This document shows, in pieces, positions 46,601 through 55,633 of a DNA stretch of 64,000 nucleotides (the stretch's first letter is position 1; each line of letters begins with the position of its first letter). This stretch comes from Nostoc sp. KVJ3 (GTDB lineage Bacteria; Cyanobacteriota; Cyanobacteriia; Cyanobacteriales; Nostocaceae): NCBI RefSeq assembly GCF_026127265.1, contig NZ_WWFG01000001.1, positions 434,001-498,000 on the forward strand. Direction: 5' to 3'. Under the pieces are notes generated by a model that was given only the letters and a program-made list of their open reading frames with translations, did not search any database and was not told the DNA's origin. The translations under genes and the position numbers were made by a program.

Positions 46601-46919
46601 AAATTAACTCAATTTTCGCCTCTTCTTGTGGAAGTGTAAAATTACTAATCTTGCATTCATTATCTAATACAATCTTGCTATCTGTAATTACCTGTACTGG
46701 AATACTCATGCCAGCTAGACAAACAAAACTGGTGCGGAGGATCTCATAGCGATTGACAACATTTTGCAATGCCAATTCTAAATTATTGACATCAATATTT
46801 CCTTCAATCAAAATTGCACAATCGCTACGATAAGCCAAACTTTGATCGATTTGTTGTAGCAACCATAAATGCTCTTGCTGAGGTGAAAGTCTAAATCCCT
46901 CGATACTTTCTACTTGCAT
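43698..46919 (-). CDS. NRPS module C*-A-PCP with a degenerate condensation domain
   Basis: A 1073-residue protein. The N-terminal 440 residues are a condensation fold, but the catalytic HHxxxDG is replaced by LPALCAD near residue 143, so it should not form peptide bonds itself. The adenylation domain (about 460-960) has YTSGSTGKPKG near 607, NEYGPTEGTVW and YKTGDLACYL. By alignment with GrsA in my head its pocket reads about D-S-A-S-I-A-E-V-W-K, for which I have no confident amino acid. The PCP Ser is near 998 (GGHSLLM). A basic C-terminal tail (KKQQRQLRQKHRE) may dock to the next protein. The free-standing C domain encoded upstream could supply the missing activity. Confidence 0.82.
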   Translation of the reverse strand: MQVESIEGFRLSPQQEHLWLLQQIDQSLAYRSDCAILIEGNIDVNNLELALQNVVNRYEILRTSFVCLAGMSIPVQVITDSKIVLDNECKISNFTLPQEEAKIELIFHEFKQNKFELEKGLVLHTCLVNISLEKHLLLISLPALCADRVTINCLVRKLATSYLEKLDEELSEESLQYADFSEWQNQILEAEETKIGREYWQQQDFSTIDTFQLPFEKHLSEKHKFQPKLVSSIITSELVANIETLAQKHNTSASTFYLTCWLILLYRLSGQSETIVAKEFNGRKYEELKGALGLFAKYLPINCHLEDNFKFNQILQRVHESVESVYKWQDCFTWEKISDNLPFLSVGFDFTEEDNKHGNDDISFSVHQLDICTERFKIKLSCRRKNDFLSTEFHYDSNLFYPQDIDSLTEQFHKLLESAVHHPETAISELKILSDRTLNQLLFDFNQTQADYPQNKCIHELFAEQVERTPNNIAVVFNHQQLTYAELNTRANQLAHYLQDLGVSAEVLVGICVERSLEMLVGILGILKAGGAYVPLDPNYPSERLAFILEDTKAPVLLTQERLLSSLPAHNAQTICFDTTWEIIAQESQDNPLPKNHSENLAYVIYTSGSTGKPKGVAIAHRHLVHSTTARITYYQEPVTSFLLLSSFAFDSSVAGLFWTLCSGGILCLPQEGLQLEIPKLLELITENHVSHLLSLPSLYALLLESAKSEQLTSLSTVIVAGEFCPVELVQSHQQLQSKTALFNEYGPTEGTVWSSVYNCHSQQTKAQISIGQPIANTQIYILDSHLQPVPVSVIGEVYISGDGLARGYLKQPASTSEKFIPNPFSDRPGMRLYKTGDLACYLSDGNIEFFGRVDHQVKIRGYRIELGEIEALLSQHPQVQEIVVIAQKDELQDMRLVAYLVGNQAAVSISELRHHLLEKLPEYMIPSAFIWLEKLPLLPNGKVDRRVLPEQPQITLIENFVAPETQLEQTIAAIWQQVLHLDKVGIHHNFFDLGGHSLLMVQIHSKLHQTLNRDISMVEMFQYPTISMLAKYLSQKLPEHTALQPSNHLVENRIDSKKQQRQLRQKHREANQ

Positions 46920-46938
46920 ATTTCTGCCTTGGTGTTAG

Positions 46939-47967
46939 TTAAATATTTGAGGGCGTATAAGGTTCGGCCATTCCGACTAAAATTTTTCTGGGAGGAATAA
47001 ATGGGTTACGAGAATGTATTGATAACATATTATCTAGCATCAATAAATCTCCTTTCTGCCAAGAAAAAGTGAGCATTGCTTGTTGATAAGCAGAACGCAA
47101 ATCAGCTAACACTGATGGCTCAATTGCAGAACCATCGCCGTAATATGTATTAGTGGGTAAATCTTCTTCTGGCAAACTTTTCAATAACGATTCCTGGATT
47201 GTTGCTTCCAATGTGGAAACGTGGAAAAAAGTTGCGTGATTAAACCAGACCATTTCACCTGTTTGAGGATGTTTGAGAATGGCTGGCCCAACTTGTCGAG
47301 TTCTTAAACGATTATCTGCTTTCCATTCAACCTCAATTCCATTATTTTTGCAATACTCTTCTACTTTAACTTTGTCTGTTGTTTGAAATACAGTTTGCCA
47401 AGGAAGACCAAATCCATCGCCGAAGTTACGCATATACATAACTTGCTTTTCTATGAAGCGATCGCGGATAATTGGATCAATTCGCTCAAAAACCTTTCTA
47501 CAGCTACCAATCGGGGTTTCCCCTCCCTCTTGGGCTGGACTCATACAAAAAAAGAAGATTTTCAACGGGAAGGTAGGCGAGTAAGCGTGTTCATTGTGAG
47601 GAAAAATACTTTGGTCTGCTGGGTAATCAGTTGAAGTATAAATTCTCCCCCCTACTTGAGTTCGTGGAGATGCCCGATAACGATATTCCATCGCTTCCCC
47701 ACAAATCGCTGCGATAATTTGCTCAAATTCTTCTATGGAATTAACTTTGAAACCCCGAAAAAGTATCGCTCCATATTTTAATAATTCAGTTTTCAAATAT
47801 TCCCGATTATTCTTAGCCCAATCTTGCAGATTTACACCCTTAACACTAGGCTTAATCACTAAAGGAAAGTTACTATCTGGCTTGAGAAATTCAGTTTTGA
47901 TTAACTCTTCTGGAGATATATTAACAGTTTTTCGTTTAACAGAACCTAGAGATTCAATTTTTGTCAT
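46939..47967 (-). CDS. TauD/TfdA (SyrP-like) Fe(II)/2-oxoglutarate dioxygenase
   Basis: A 342-residue oxygenase. The iron-binding facial triad is FPHNEHAYS near residue 123 (H-x-E) and the distal His in LSIHSRNPF near 318, followed by the 2-oxoglutarate Arg. The FPHNE and MSPAQEGGETPIG text is close to SyrP-type enzymes that hydroxylate carrier-bound amino acids at the beta carbon. It lies between the free-standing C domain and the C*-A-PCP protein, so amino acid 2, bound to that PCP, is the likely substrate. Confidence 0.82.
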   Translation of the reverse strand: MTKIESLGSVKRKTVNISPEELIKTEFLKPDSNFPLVIKPSVKGVNLQDWAKNNREYLKTELLKYGAILFRGFKVNSIEEFEQIIAAICGEAMEYRYRASPRTQVGGRIYTSTDYPADQSIFPHNEHAYSPTFPLKIFFFCMSPAQEGGETPIGSCRKVFERIDPIIRDRFIEKQVMYMRNFGDGFGLPWQTVFQTTDKVKVEEYCKNNGIEVEWKADNRLRTRQVGPAILKHPQTGEMVWFNHATFFHVSTLEATIQESLLKSLPEEDLPTNTYYGDGSAIEPSVLADLRSAYQQAMLTFSWQKGDLLMLDNMLSIHSRNPFIPPRKILVGMAEPYTPSNI

Positions 47968-47975
47968 GATTTTTA

Positions 47976-49526
47976 TTATTTGCTATTTACTCTACGTTTA
48001 ACATTGATTAATTTCTGTTGGATAGTATTTTGACAAGCTTCTTCTCTAGCGATATGCTGTTTTCTATCTAGTTCATTAAGAATTAATTTTAATTCATTTA
48101 ATTTACTTTCTGGATGGGTTGCAATCTTATTTAAAATGGTTGCAAAATTATTTGATAACTTAACAATGCTGCCCCGATCAAATAAATCAGTGTTATATTC
48201 CCATACACCAAATAGTCCCTGCTCTGTTTCGTTTAACTCTAACAGCAAGTCAAACTGCACCGTTTTGTTTTCGACCTTCAAAGATGTGATAGTTAAGCCT
48301 GGAAGTTCCAAAGATGGGGTCTGAGTATTTTCTAAAACAAGCTTGACTTGAAATAATGGTGTGCGGTTCAACTCCCGTTTTGGATTTAGAGCATCTACCA
48401 GTTTATCGAAGGGTAAATCTTGGTGAGCATAAGCTTCTAAAGTCATTTCGCGGACTCTTTCTAATAACTCTAGAAAAGTTGGATTTCCTGATAAATCTGT
48501 ACGCAATACTAACTGGTTAACAAAGAAGCCAATCAATTCTTTAGTCTCGGCTTGATTGCGGTTGGCAATATCAGTACCGACAACGATATCTTCTTGATTT
48601 GTGTACCAGTGCAGCAAAGTCTGAAAAGCTGCCAAAAGAATCATAAACAATGTGATACCTTGGCGCTGATTCAGAGTCTTCAGCTTCTCAGATAAGGTTT
48701 TGGGTAGAACCAGAGGTTCCCTACCTCCTGAGAAAGTCTGAATAGTGCGGCGAACTTGGCTAATCTTAGCAAGTTCTAGAACAGGTAGTTTACCGCCTAG
48801 TTGCCTTTGCCAATAAGCAAGTTGAGTTTCTAATCGTTCTCCCTGTAACCAATTTCGTTGCCACATAGCAAAGTCTACATACTGGATGGATAATTCCGAA
48901 AGTGGTGATACTTTGCTAACAGAAAAAGCTGTATACAAAGTTGCAATTTCCTGAATCAGCACACCTATAGCCCAGCCATCAGCCACAATATGATGCATAG
49001 TCAACAATAATGCATATTCTGCTCCCGCTAATTGCAGTAAAGTAACTCGCAATAAAGGCCCTTTGGTTAAGTCGAAAGGCTGTTGTGCTTCCTCACTCGC
49101 CAGTCTCAAAACTTCAGCCTCTCTCTGATTTTGAGAAAATTCTTGTAAATCTACTACTGGTAGTTTGAAGCTCAAACTAGGAGCAATAACTTGTAGAGGT
49201 TGTCCATCAACTACTGTGAATGTAGTTCTTAAAACTTCGTGCCGTCTCACAACTTCGTTAAAACTTTGCTCCAGTGCTGCCACATTTAGCGAGCCGACAA
49301 TCCGCATGGACTGAGAGATATTATAGGCGATATTCTCAGGTTGTAATTGGTCAATGAACCACAATCTTTGCTGGGCAAAAGATAGGGGAAATAAGTTAGA
49401 TTCTCGACTTTGAGCAACTATTTCCGATTGTGAAAATACGCTTTCTTTTTTCTTCTGAAGGCGTTGTGCAAGAAGCTTAAGTTTCTCTGGGGAAAGACCG
49501 GCAATCCGTTGTGAAAGTTCACTCAT
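47976..49526 (-). CDS. Free-standing NRPS condensation domain
   Basis: About 516 residues from the ATG at 49526 (a TTG at 49535 is less likely). A short helical leader (LSPEKLKLLAQRLQKKK) is followed by one complete condensation domain with intact MHHIVADGWAIGVL near residue 180 and TELIGFFVNQLVLR, DLPFDKLVDAL further on. No adenylation or carrier domain follows. A basic tail (QQKLINVKRRVNSK) may be a docking element. Since the next NRPS protein has a damaged C domain, this one probably performs that condensation in trans. Confidence 0.85.
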   Translation of the reverse strand: MSELSQRIAGLSPEKLKLLAQRLQKKKESVFSQSEIVAQSRESNLFPLSFAQQRLWFIDQLQPENIAYNISQSMRIVGSLNVAALEQSFNEVVRRHEVLRTTFTVVDGQPLQVIAPSLSFKLPVVDLQEFSQNQREAEVLRLASEEAQQPFDLTKGPLLRVTLLQLAGAEYALLLTMHHIVADGWAIGVLIQEIATLYTAFSVSKVSPLSELSIQYVDFAMWQRNWLQGERLETQLAYWQRQLGGKLPVLELAKISQVRRTIQTFSGGREPLVLPKTLSEKLKTLNQRQGITLFMILLAAFQTLLHWYTNQEDIVVGTDIANRNQAETKELIGFFVNQLVLRTDLSGNPTFLELLERVREMTLEAYAHQDLPFDKLVDALNPKRELNRTPLFQVKLVLENTQTPSLELPGLTITSLKVENKTVQFDLLLELNETEQGLFGVWEYNTDLFDRGSIVKLSNNFATILNKIATHPESKLNELKLILNELDRKQHIAREEACQNTIQQKLINVKRRVNSK

Positions 49527-49618
49527 ATTTGCCAATTACAAAATTTAATTAAATTCTCTGTGTACCTCTGCGTTTAAAATTCAACCCTCAATTGCCACGA
49601 TTTTACGCAAAACTGTAC

Positions 49619-52600
49619 TTAGTTTTGTGAAGCAATTAATGCTTGTACCTCATCCTGTGATAGTTGTTCAATATCTGCTAAAGCTTGAGTCAATTCCTCT
49701 AAATTTGTCTGTTCAGCTAGCTTTTGGACAATAACTTTCGCTAACTCAGCTATAGTTGGGCCGTTAAAGAAGCCTTTGTAAGAAAGTTCTATTTGGAAAG
49801 TTTTGCACAGTTCAGAAACTAATTGAGTAGCAAATAAAGAGTCTCCTCCTAACTCAAAGAAGTTGTCGTGAATACCCACTTTTTCAATACCCAGAAGTTG
49901 TTGCCAAACATCAGCAAGGGTTCGCTCAATTTCATTACTAGGAGGAATATAAGCATTTGCCAATTTAGGACGGGGATGAGTTGGTTTGGATTGACTAAGG
50001 TGGGCTAATTTTTCTTCCAAAGATTTAGCAGATTTCTTTGGCTTAATCAGGCTGAGAAAATCTTGTGTTGAGACAACAATCTGAGAAACTGTGCTATTAC
50101 ATAAAATACGTTGAAAAGCCTCTATGCCTTCAAAAGAAGCCATTCCTCCTGTTAAATTTTCTCCTGTGATTTCTTGATGGCGTGCTTCAACAACAGCAGC
50201 CATTCCTACAGTGTTCCATCTATCCCAGTTAATAGATTTAATAAGTTTCCATGTTCTATATTTGGAGGTGCTGTAGTGAGCAAAGGAGTCAAGGAAGGCA
50301 TTTGCAGCTGTATAATCTGCCATTCCAGATGTACCAATAAATGAACTTAGTGATGAACAAAGTACAAATAAATCCAGGTTACTTTCCTGAAATAGAGTTT
50401 CAAGTACTCGTGTTCCTTGCACTTTTGGGGCTAAAGCATTGGCTACAGTTTCTTTGGTTGTGAGTTGCATCATCCCTCCGCCGTAAACTGTGGCTGCATG
50501 AATTACTCCATGAATCTCACCAAATTGCTGATTAGCTTTTTGAAGTACTGCTGACATCTGTTCAAGGTTGGTAACATCGGCGCTGATTACCATTACCTCT
50601 GCACCGAATGCCTCGATCACCTGCAACTTTTGGATCTTCTGGCTGATATAATCTTGTGGATCGTGAGTCGATAACCATTCATACCACTCATTTTGATCGG
50701 GAAAAATTGAACGTCCTACTAATATCAGTTTTGCTTGGGAAGTCTGTGCTAGATATTCTGCTAGGAGCAAACCAACACCTCCTAATCCACCAGTAATTAG
50801 ATATACTCCCTGTTTTCTGAGGCGGAAATTTTCGGTAACGATTTCATGTATTTGCACAGGTTCAAAATTTTGTACCCAGCGATTCCGACCACGGTAAGCA
50901 ATAATTTGATCGGGTGTAGGGGTTGTAAGTTCCGCTATTAGCGTTTGGATGAGTTCTTCTTGACCATTTTCTACAGGAACTACAACATCAATACTGCGAC
51001 AGGTTATATTTGGATACTCTAGCGGCATAACTTTGCAAGTTCCAAGAAGCAGTGCCTTTTCTGGACACAGGATTTCTGAACCTGTTACTTCCTGCAAATT
51101 GTTGGAGACAATACTAATTTCTAAAGTATCAGTTTGATTATTTTCTGCGATCGCCTGTGCTAAAAACAATAGGCTTGACCAACCTAAAGCTTCAATTGCT
51201 GAGTTGGCGTAATTATTTGGTGTCACACTCCACAGATGAACAATCCTTTTGGGAATCTTACCCAAAATCCGAAGCTCTTTGAGCAGGGTATTGTAGTCAT
51301 TCTCTTTTTCAGGATTAATCGTATATGTGCGCTGAGGATATTCGCTATTTTGCTGAAATTGCTCTCCAACTCTGATGGTAATAACATCTTGATTCTCAAG
51401 TAATAGTCGTTTTACCAACTTTTCACCCAAGCCGCACTCACCCACAAAGATTAACCAACATCCTGATTGTTCCTCAAGTCCAGGTTGCAAAGGTTGCGAT
51501 CGTATGGTACGTTTCCAAGAAGGGATGTAAAACCAGTCAGCAATATCTGATTTTTTAGCCAATAAGTCTTGGTTCTGCTCTTTAGGAGTAAGCTTTGTAA
51601 CGGTAAATGCTGTAGGTGCTGAGTCAGTTATCGATGTAGCAGCCTGAGCCACTAAAATCTGTTCGCCGAAAGCTTCAGTTTCAGAGACAGCCGTTACTTC
51701 AACGAACCCTTGAGAACGTAGTGCTTCCTGCCATTGCTTTTGTGATAAAAATGGATTACCACGGCTGCGTTCTTCATCCTCTAAAGGATTCATTAGCAGA
51801 CCGTCGGTGATATCAAAGTCTAATTGTGGTTGAGTTATTTCCCACAATAGCAGGAATCCTCCAGGAGCTAATAGCGATCGCACATTTTCCAGAGTTTTTG
51901 TTATATTCCTGGTTACATGCAACACATTGACAGCTACCACCACATCAAAACTGTGGCTGTTGAACCCTTGTTCAACTGGCGGTTTTTCAATATCCAGAAA
52001 ACGATATTCAACAAATGGATAAGCGCTAAACTGCTGTCTAGCTTTATTCAAAAACAAACCACCTACATCTGTAAAAGTATAGTTTGTGCGTTCAGATGGT
52101 AAAATAGGCAGCAATTCTGTGGTAGCAATACCCCCTCCACCACCAATTTCTAGAATTCTCAGGTTAACATCTGGCGGTAATAACTTTACCACCTGTTCCA
52201 TACCTGCCCGCACGATCTTTTTTAAATGGTTATCTAGAGACAATTCTGAATTTACAATTTCTGGTTTGTTGTCTCTTGCAGCAAAGTACAACTCTAACGG
52301 TTCTTTTTCACCAATTAGTACATCGGTTAGATTATCACCACATTCCTGGAGGATATTTAGAACATGAGGTGTATCTATGCATTTGATTTTAACTTCTTCT
52401 ATTAAAGCATGAATAAAGTCTGTAGAACAGGGAACAAGGTTTGTAAATAAATCTTTTTCTTGTTGCAATTGACCTTGTTCTACAAGTACATCTAAAAAGC
52501 GACACAACAATTGTCGATAACGGGGAATAATTTTAAATTGCTCACACAGCGCTTCAAAAGAATACTGTTCATTAGTATTTCTAAAAGCACCTAAACGCCG

Positions 52601-55489
52601 GAGAGTGAGGTTTATGTAAGCAGTACACAAACTATTTAAGTACTGTTTGTTCACTAAATAGCTTTGCTCATCCAGTGCGGTGATGCTAGCACTAGCCTGT
52701 TTTTTACAAGCCTCTACGAGAGATTTACTCAACTCCACAGCCGTTTGTCTTGGCTGTTTTTGGGCTTCAATCCAGTAACGTTGGCGTTCAAATGGATAGG
52801 TCGGCAAGGGGATATGATAGCGTTGCTCATGAGCATAAAAATTAGACCAGTCTATTTTGACACCAGAAAGCCAGAGTCGCCCCAAGGAGTTGAGTAAAAA
52901 GGTTACATCTGACTGTTGCTCTTGCGGATGGCGGATTGAAGTTAGTACCACCAGTTGATTTTTATGATGTTGCTTGACAAAAGTGCTTAAAGTTCTTCCT
53001 GGCCCAACCTCTAAAAAGATCCGCTCTTGTACTTTGAGTAACTCAGTTATCCCTTCGCTAAAGCGCACTGTTTGTCGTAAGTGTTTTACCCAATATTTGG
53101 GGTCTGTTGCTTCTGCTACAGTAATCCAAGTGCCACTGACGTTAGATATAAACTCAATTTTCGGGGGATGAAGTTGGAGTTTTTGTAACTGCTCTGTAAA
53201 TGGCTGGAGAATTGGCTCCATCATGGGAGAATGAAAGGCATGAGAAGTATGCAGCCTCCGACAGGCTACACCTTTAGCTTCTAAATGTTGTTGTAATTGT
53301 GCGATCGCTTCAGTTACACCAGAAACCACGCAATAAGAAGGGCCATTGGTTGCGGCTAAAGACAGTTCCCTATTTAGTAATGGTTGTATCTCTGATTCGG
53401 GAAGTTGGACAGAGAGCATTTCCCCACTAGGAAGTTGCTGCATCAGTCGTCCTCGAATAGCGACTAGCATTAGGGCATCTTCCAGCGAAAAAACTTCCGC
53501 TAAAGTTGCTGCTACATACTCCCCGATACTGTGACCAATTATCGCCTCCGGGTGTACACCCCATGCCATCCACAATTGAGCTAGGGCGTACTCAATGACA
53601 AACAATGCTGGCTGGGCGACAGATGTCTGTTTAAGCTGCTCTGTTACCTGTGCTGCCTCATTTGGATACAGTATATGGCGTAAATCAATACCTAGATGGG
53701 GTTTCAACAGTTCACAGCAGCGATCGACTGCAAGTGTAAAAATTGGCTCATTTTCATAGAGTTCTCTACCCATATTCACATACTGCGTCCCTTGTCCAGA
53801 AAACATAAACACTACAGGACGATTGACAGGCTGCTGATATTGAGTGAAAACTCGTTGTGAATCTAAATTAGCAAGCACCTTCACCGCATCATTGATATCT
53901 TGACATACCACCATCCGGCGATGCTCAAAAGCTCGACGACCTACACCAAGGGTATGAGCCACATCTGCGAGATGCAACTCAGGATACTGCTGGAGATGAC
54001 TGACTAGATTAGTTGTAGCAGTTTCCAAAGCTGTATCAGTTTTGGCAGAAAAAACTAATAGATGATATTTCCTCCCCTGCATCCCCTGCCTCCCCTGCCT
54101 CCCCTGCTCCCCCTGCCTCCCCTGCCTCCCCTGCTCCCCCTGCTCCCCCTGCCTCCCCTGCTCCTCCACAGGGGCTTCTTCCAAAATTACATGGGCATTA
54201 GTCCCACCAATCCCAAAAGAACTGACTCCAGCCCGGCGAGGAATACCATTTGTTTTCCATTCGGCAAGTTTGGTGTTTACATAAAAAGGACTGTTGGCAA
54301 AATCAATCTGCGGATTAGGTTTCTGAAAGTGTAAACTAGCTGGTATTTGTTGATGCTTGAGAGCTAAGACAGTTTTGATTAGACCTGTTACCCCAGCAGC
54401 AGAATCTAAATGTCCAATGTTAGTTTTCACTGAGCCAATAGCGCAGAAGCCTTTCTTCTCAGTGCTGGCTCGAAAAGCTTGTGTTAGTGCCGCGATTTCA
54501 ATAGGATCTCCTAGTGATGTTCCTGTCCCATGAGCTTCAATATAGGTAATCGTTTCAGGTTCAACCTCAGCAACAACTTGAGCAGTTTGAATCACCTTAG
54601 CTTGACCGTCTATGCGCGGTGCTGTGTAACTAACTTTGAAAGATCCATCGTTATTGATAGCGGAACCTTTGATAACGGCATGGATGGTATCTCTATCTGC
54701 TAGAGCATCTTCTAATCTCTTCAAAACCACAATACCGACACCTTCGCCGCCGACAGTTCCTTGTGCTTGAGCATCAAAAGCGCGGCAGTGTCCGTCAGGA
54801 GAACCAATTCCCCCTTCTTTGTAAAGATAGCCAGTTTTTCTCAAAGAACTTATAGAAACGCCACCTGCCAAAGCCATATCGCATTCTCCATTTAGTAAGC
54901 TTTGGGCGGCTAAATGCACAGCGACTAATGAAGTAGAACAGGCGGTTTGGACACTGAAACTCGGCCCTTGTAGATTCAGTTTGTAAGAAACACGGGTAGT
55001 TAAATAATCTTTGTCACCTGCGATCGCAAGTTGGTGATTATCGATAGATTTAATAATATCTTCGTTTAAATAAACATTGAGTAAGTAGCCACTGAAACTA
55101 GCTCCAGCGTAAACTCCAATGGAACCTTGATAATTTTCTGAGTCATAGCCCGCATCTTCAAGGGCAATATATGCACATTCTAAAAATACACGGTGTTGTG
55201 GATCGGTAATTTCAGCTTCTCTAGGATTAAAGCCAAAAAACGAAGCATCAAAAAGTTCTACATCTTTTAATACAGCTCTTGCTTTGACAAACTTCGGATT
55301 ATTGAGTGTCGTTGCATCTAACCCATAAGCTAACAGTTCTTCATCAGTAAAAGTCGAAATTGACTCTATACCATTTTGGAGATTTTGCCAAAATTCATCA
55401 ACATTTTTTGCTCCAGGAAACCGCCCAGCCATGCCAATAATCGCTATTTCTGAACCAGTGATGTTAGCCGATACTATCGGAATATTCAT
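49619..55489 (-). CDS. PKS module KS-AT-MT-KR-ACP
   Basis: A 1956-residue type I PKS module. KS has Cys184 (TACSTS) and EAHGTGT/TNIGHLDSAAG His residues. A tripeptide-repeat linker occupies about 440-473. AT has GHSIGE near 652 and malonyl-type HAFHS near 752. The methyltransferase domain has LEIGGGGGIATTELLP near 1115. KR has TGGLGGVG near 1568 and the SSLSS...DYTAANAF catalytic Ser/Tyr/Asn near 1710-1730. ACP has GGDSL near 1882. Given a malonyl AT, the MT most likely C-methylates the alpha carbon, as in McyG-type modules. Output would be a beta-hydroxy-alpha-methyl acyl chain extended from the upstream amino acid, i.e. a statine-like unit. Confidence 0.87.
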   Translation of the reverse strand: MNIPIVSANITGSEIAIIGMAGRFPGAKNVDEFWQNLQNGIESISTFTDEELLAYGLDATTLNNPKFVKARAVLKDVELFDASFFGFNPREAEITDPQHRVFLECAYIALEDAGYDSENYQGSIGVYAGASFSGYLLNVYLNEDIIKSIDNHQLAIAGDKDYLTTRVSYKLNLQGPSFSVQTACSTSLVAVHLAAQSLLNGECDMALAGGVSISSLRKTGYLYKEGGIGSPDGHCRAFDAQAQGTVGGEGVGIVVLKRLEDALADRDTIHAVIKGSAINNDGSFKVSYTAPRIDGQAKVIQTAQVVAEVEPETITYIEAHGTGTSLGDPIEIAALTQAFRASTEKKGFCAIGSVKTNIGHLDSAAGVTGLIKTVLALKHQQIPASLHFQKPNPQIDFANSPFYVNTKLAEWKTNGIPRRAGVSSFGIGGTNAHVILEEAPVEEQGRQGEQGEQGRQGRQGEQGRQGRQGMQGRKYHLLVFSAKTDTALETATTNLVSHLQQYPELHLADVAHTLGVGRRAFEHRRMVVCQDINDAVKVLANLDSQRVFTQYQQPVNRPVVFMFSGQGTQYVNMGRELYENEPIFTLAVDRCCELLKPHLGIDLRHILYPNEAAQVTEQLKQTSVAQPALFVIEYALAQLWMAWGVHPEAIIGHSIGEYVAATLAEVFSLEDALMLVAIRGRLMQQLPSGEMLSVQLPESEIQPLLNRELSLAATNGPSYCVVSGVTEAIAQLQQHLEAKGVACRRLHTSHAFHSPMMEPILQPFTEQLQKLQLHPPKIEFISNVSGTWITVAEATDPKYWVKHLRQTVRFSEGITELLKVQERIFLEVGPGRTLSTFVKQHHKNQLVVLTSIRHPQEQQSDVTFLLNSLGRLWLSGVKIDWSNFYAHEQRYHIPLPTYPFERQRYWIEAQKQPRQTAVELSKSLVEACKKQASASITALDEQSYLVNKQYLNSLCTAYINLTLRRLGAFRNTNEQYSFEALCEQFKIIPRYRQLLCRFLDVLVEQGQLQQEKDLFTNLVPCSTDFIHALIEEVKIKCIDTPHVLNILQECGDNLTDVLIGEKEPLELYFAARDNKPEIVNSELSLDNHLKKIVRAGMEQVVKLLPPDVNLRILEIGGGGGIATTELLPILPSERTNYTFTDVGGLFLNKARQQFSAYPFVEYRFLDIEKPPVEQGFNSHSFDVVVAVNVLHVTRNITKTLENVRSLLAPGGFLLLWEITQPQLDFDITDGLLMNPLEDEERSRGNPFLSQKQWQEALRSQGFVEVTAVSETEAFGEQILVAQAATSITDSAPTAFTVTKLTPKEQNQDLLAKKSDIADWFYIPSWKRTIRSQPLQPGLEEQSGCWLIFVGECGLGEKLVKRLLLENQDVITIRVGEQFQQNSEYPQRTYTINPEKENDYNTLLKELRILGKIPKRIVHLWSVTPNNYANSAIEALGWSSLLFLAQAIAENNQTDTLEISIVSNNLQEVTGSEILCPEKALLLGTCKVMPLEYPNITCRSIDVVVPVENGQEELIQTLIAELTTPTPDQIIAYRGRNRWVQNFEPVQIHEIVTENFRLRKQGVYLITGGLGGVGLLLAEYLAQTSQAKLILVGRSIFPDQNEWYEWLSTHDPQDYISQKIQKLQVIEAFGAEVMVISADVTNLEQMSAVLQKANQQFGEIHGVIHAATVYGGGMMQLTTKETVANALAPKVQGTRVLETLFQESNLDLFVLCSSLSSFIGTSGMADYTAANAFLDSFAHYSTSKYRTWKLIKSINWDRWNTVGMAAVVEARHQEITGENLTGGMASFEGIEAFQRILCNSTVSQIVVSTQDFLSLIKPKKSAKSLEEKLAHLSQSKPTHPRPKLANAYIPPSNEIERTLADVWQQLLGIEKVGIHDNFFELGGDSLFATQLVSELCKTFQIELSYKGFFNGPTIAELAKVIVQKLAEQTNLEELTQALADIEQLSQDEVQALIASQN
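54073..54167 (-). repeat. Coding 9-base repeat in the KS-AT linker
   Basis: About ten degenerate copies of GCAGGGGGA / GCAGGGGAG (minus strand) encode consecutive Glu/Arg-Gln-Gly tripeptides. The unit is the same as the non-coding array after moeA (19852-19896). A one-to-two-copy version occurs at the same linker position in the KS-AT gene at the right edge (near 63571-63590). Confidence 0.85.
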
Positions 55490-55633
55490 AATTTTATAAA
55501 TCCCTTCATTCTCGTGATATTTTTGATTTTAGACAGATACATTTGTGATTTACTCAGTTTGAATATTATGTTACTAAAAAGATTATTTTTGCTCAAAGCC
55601 ACACTCTTTCATAGCCTAAAATTAAATTTCTTA

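Noticed and set aside
54062..54334. Proline-rich plus-strand reading frame (PLPPLPPLLP pattern)
   Set aside because: It is the complement of the coding 9-base repeat in the PKS gene, with no start signal or neighbours to support it.
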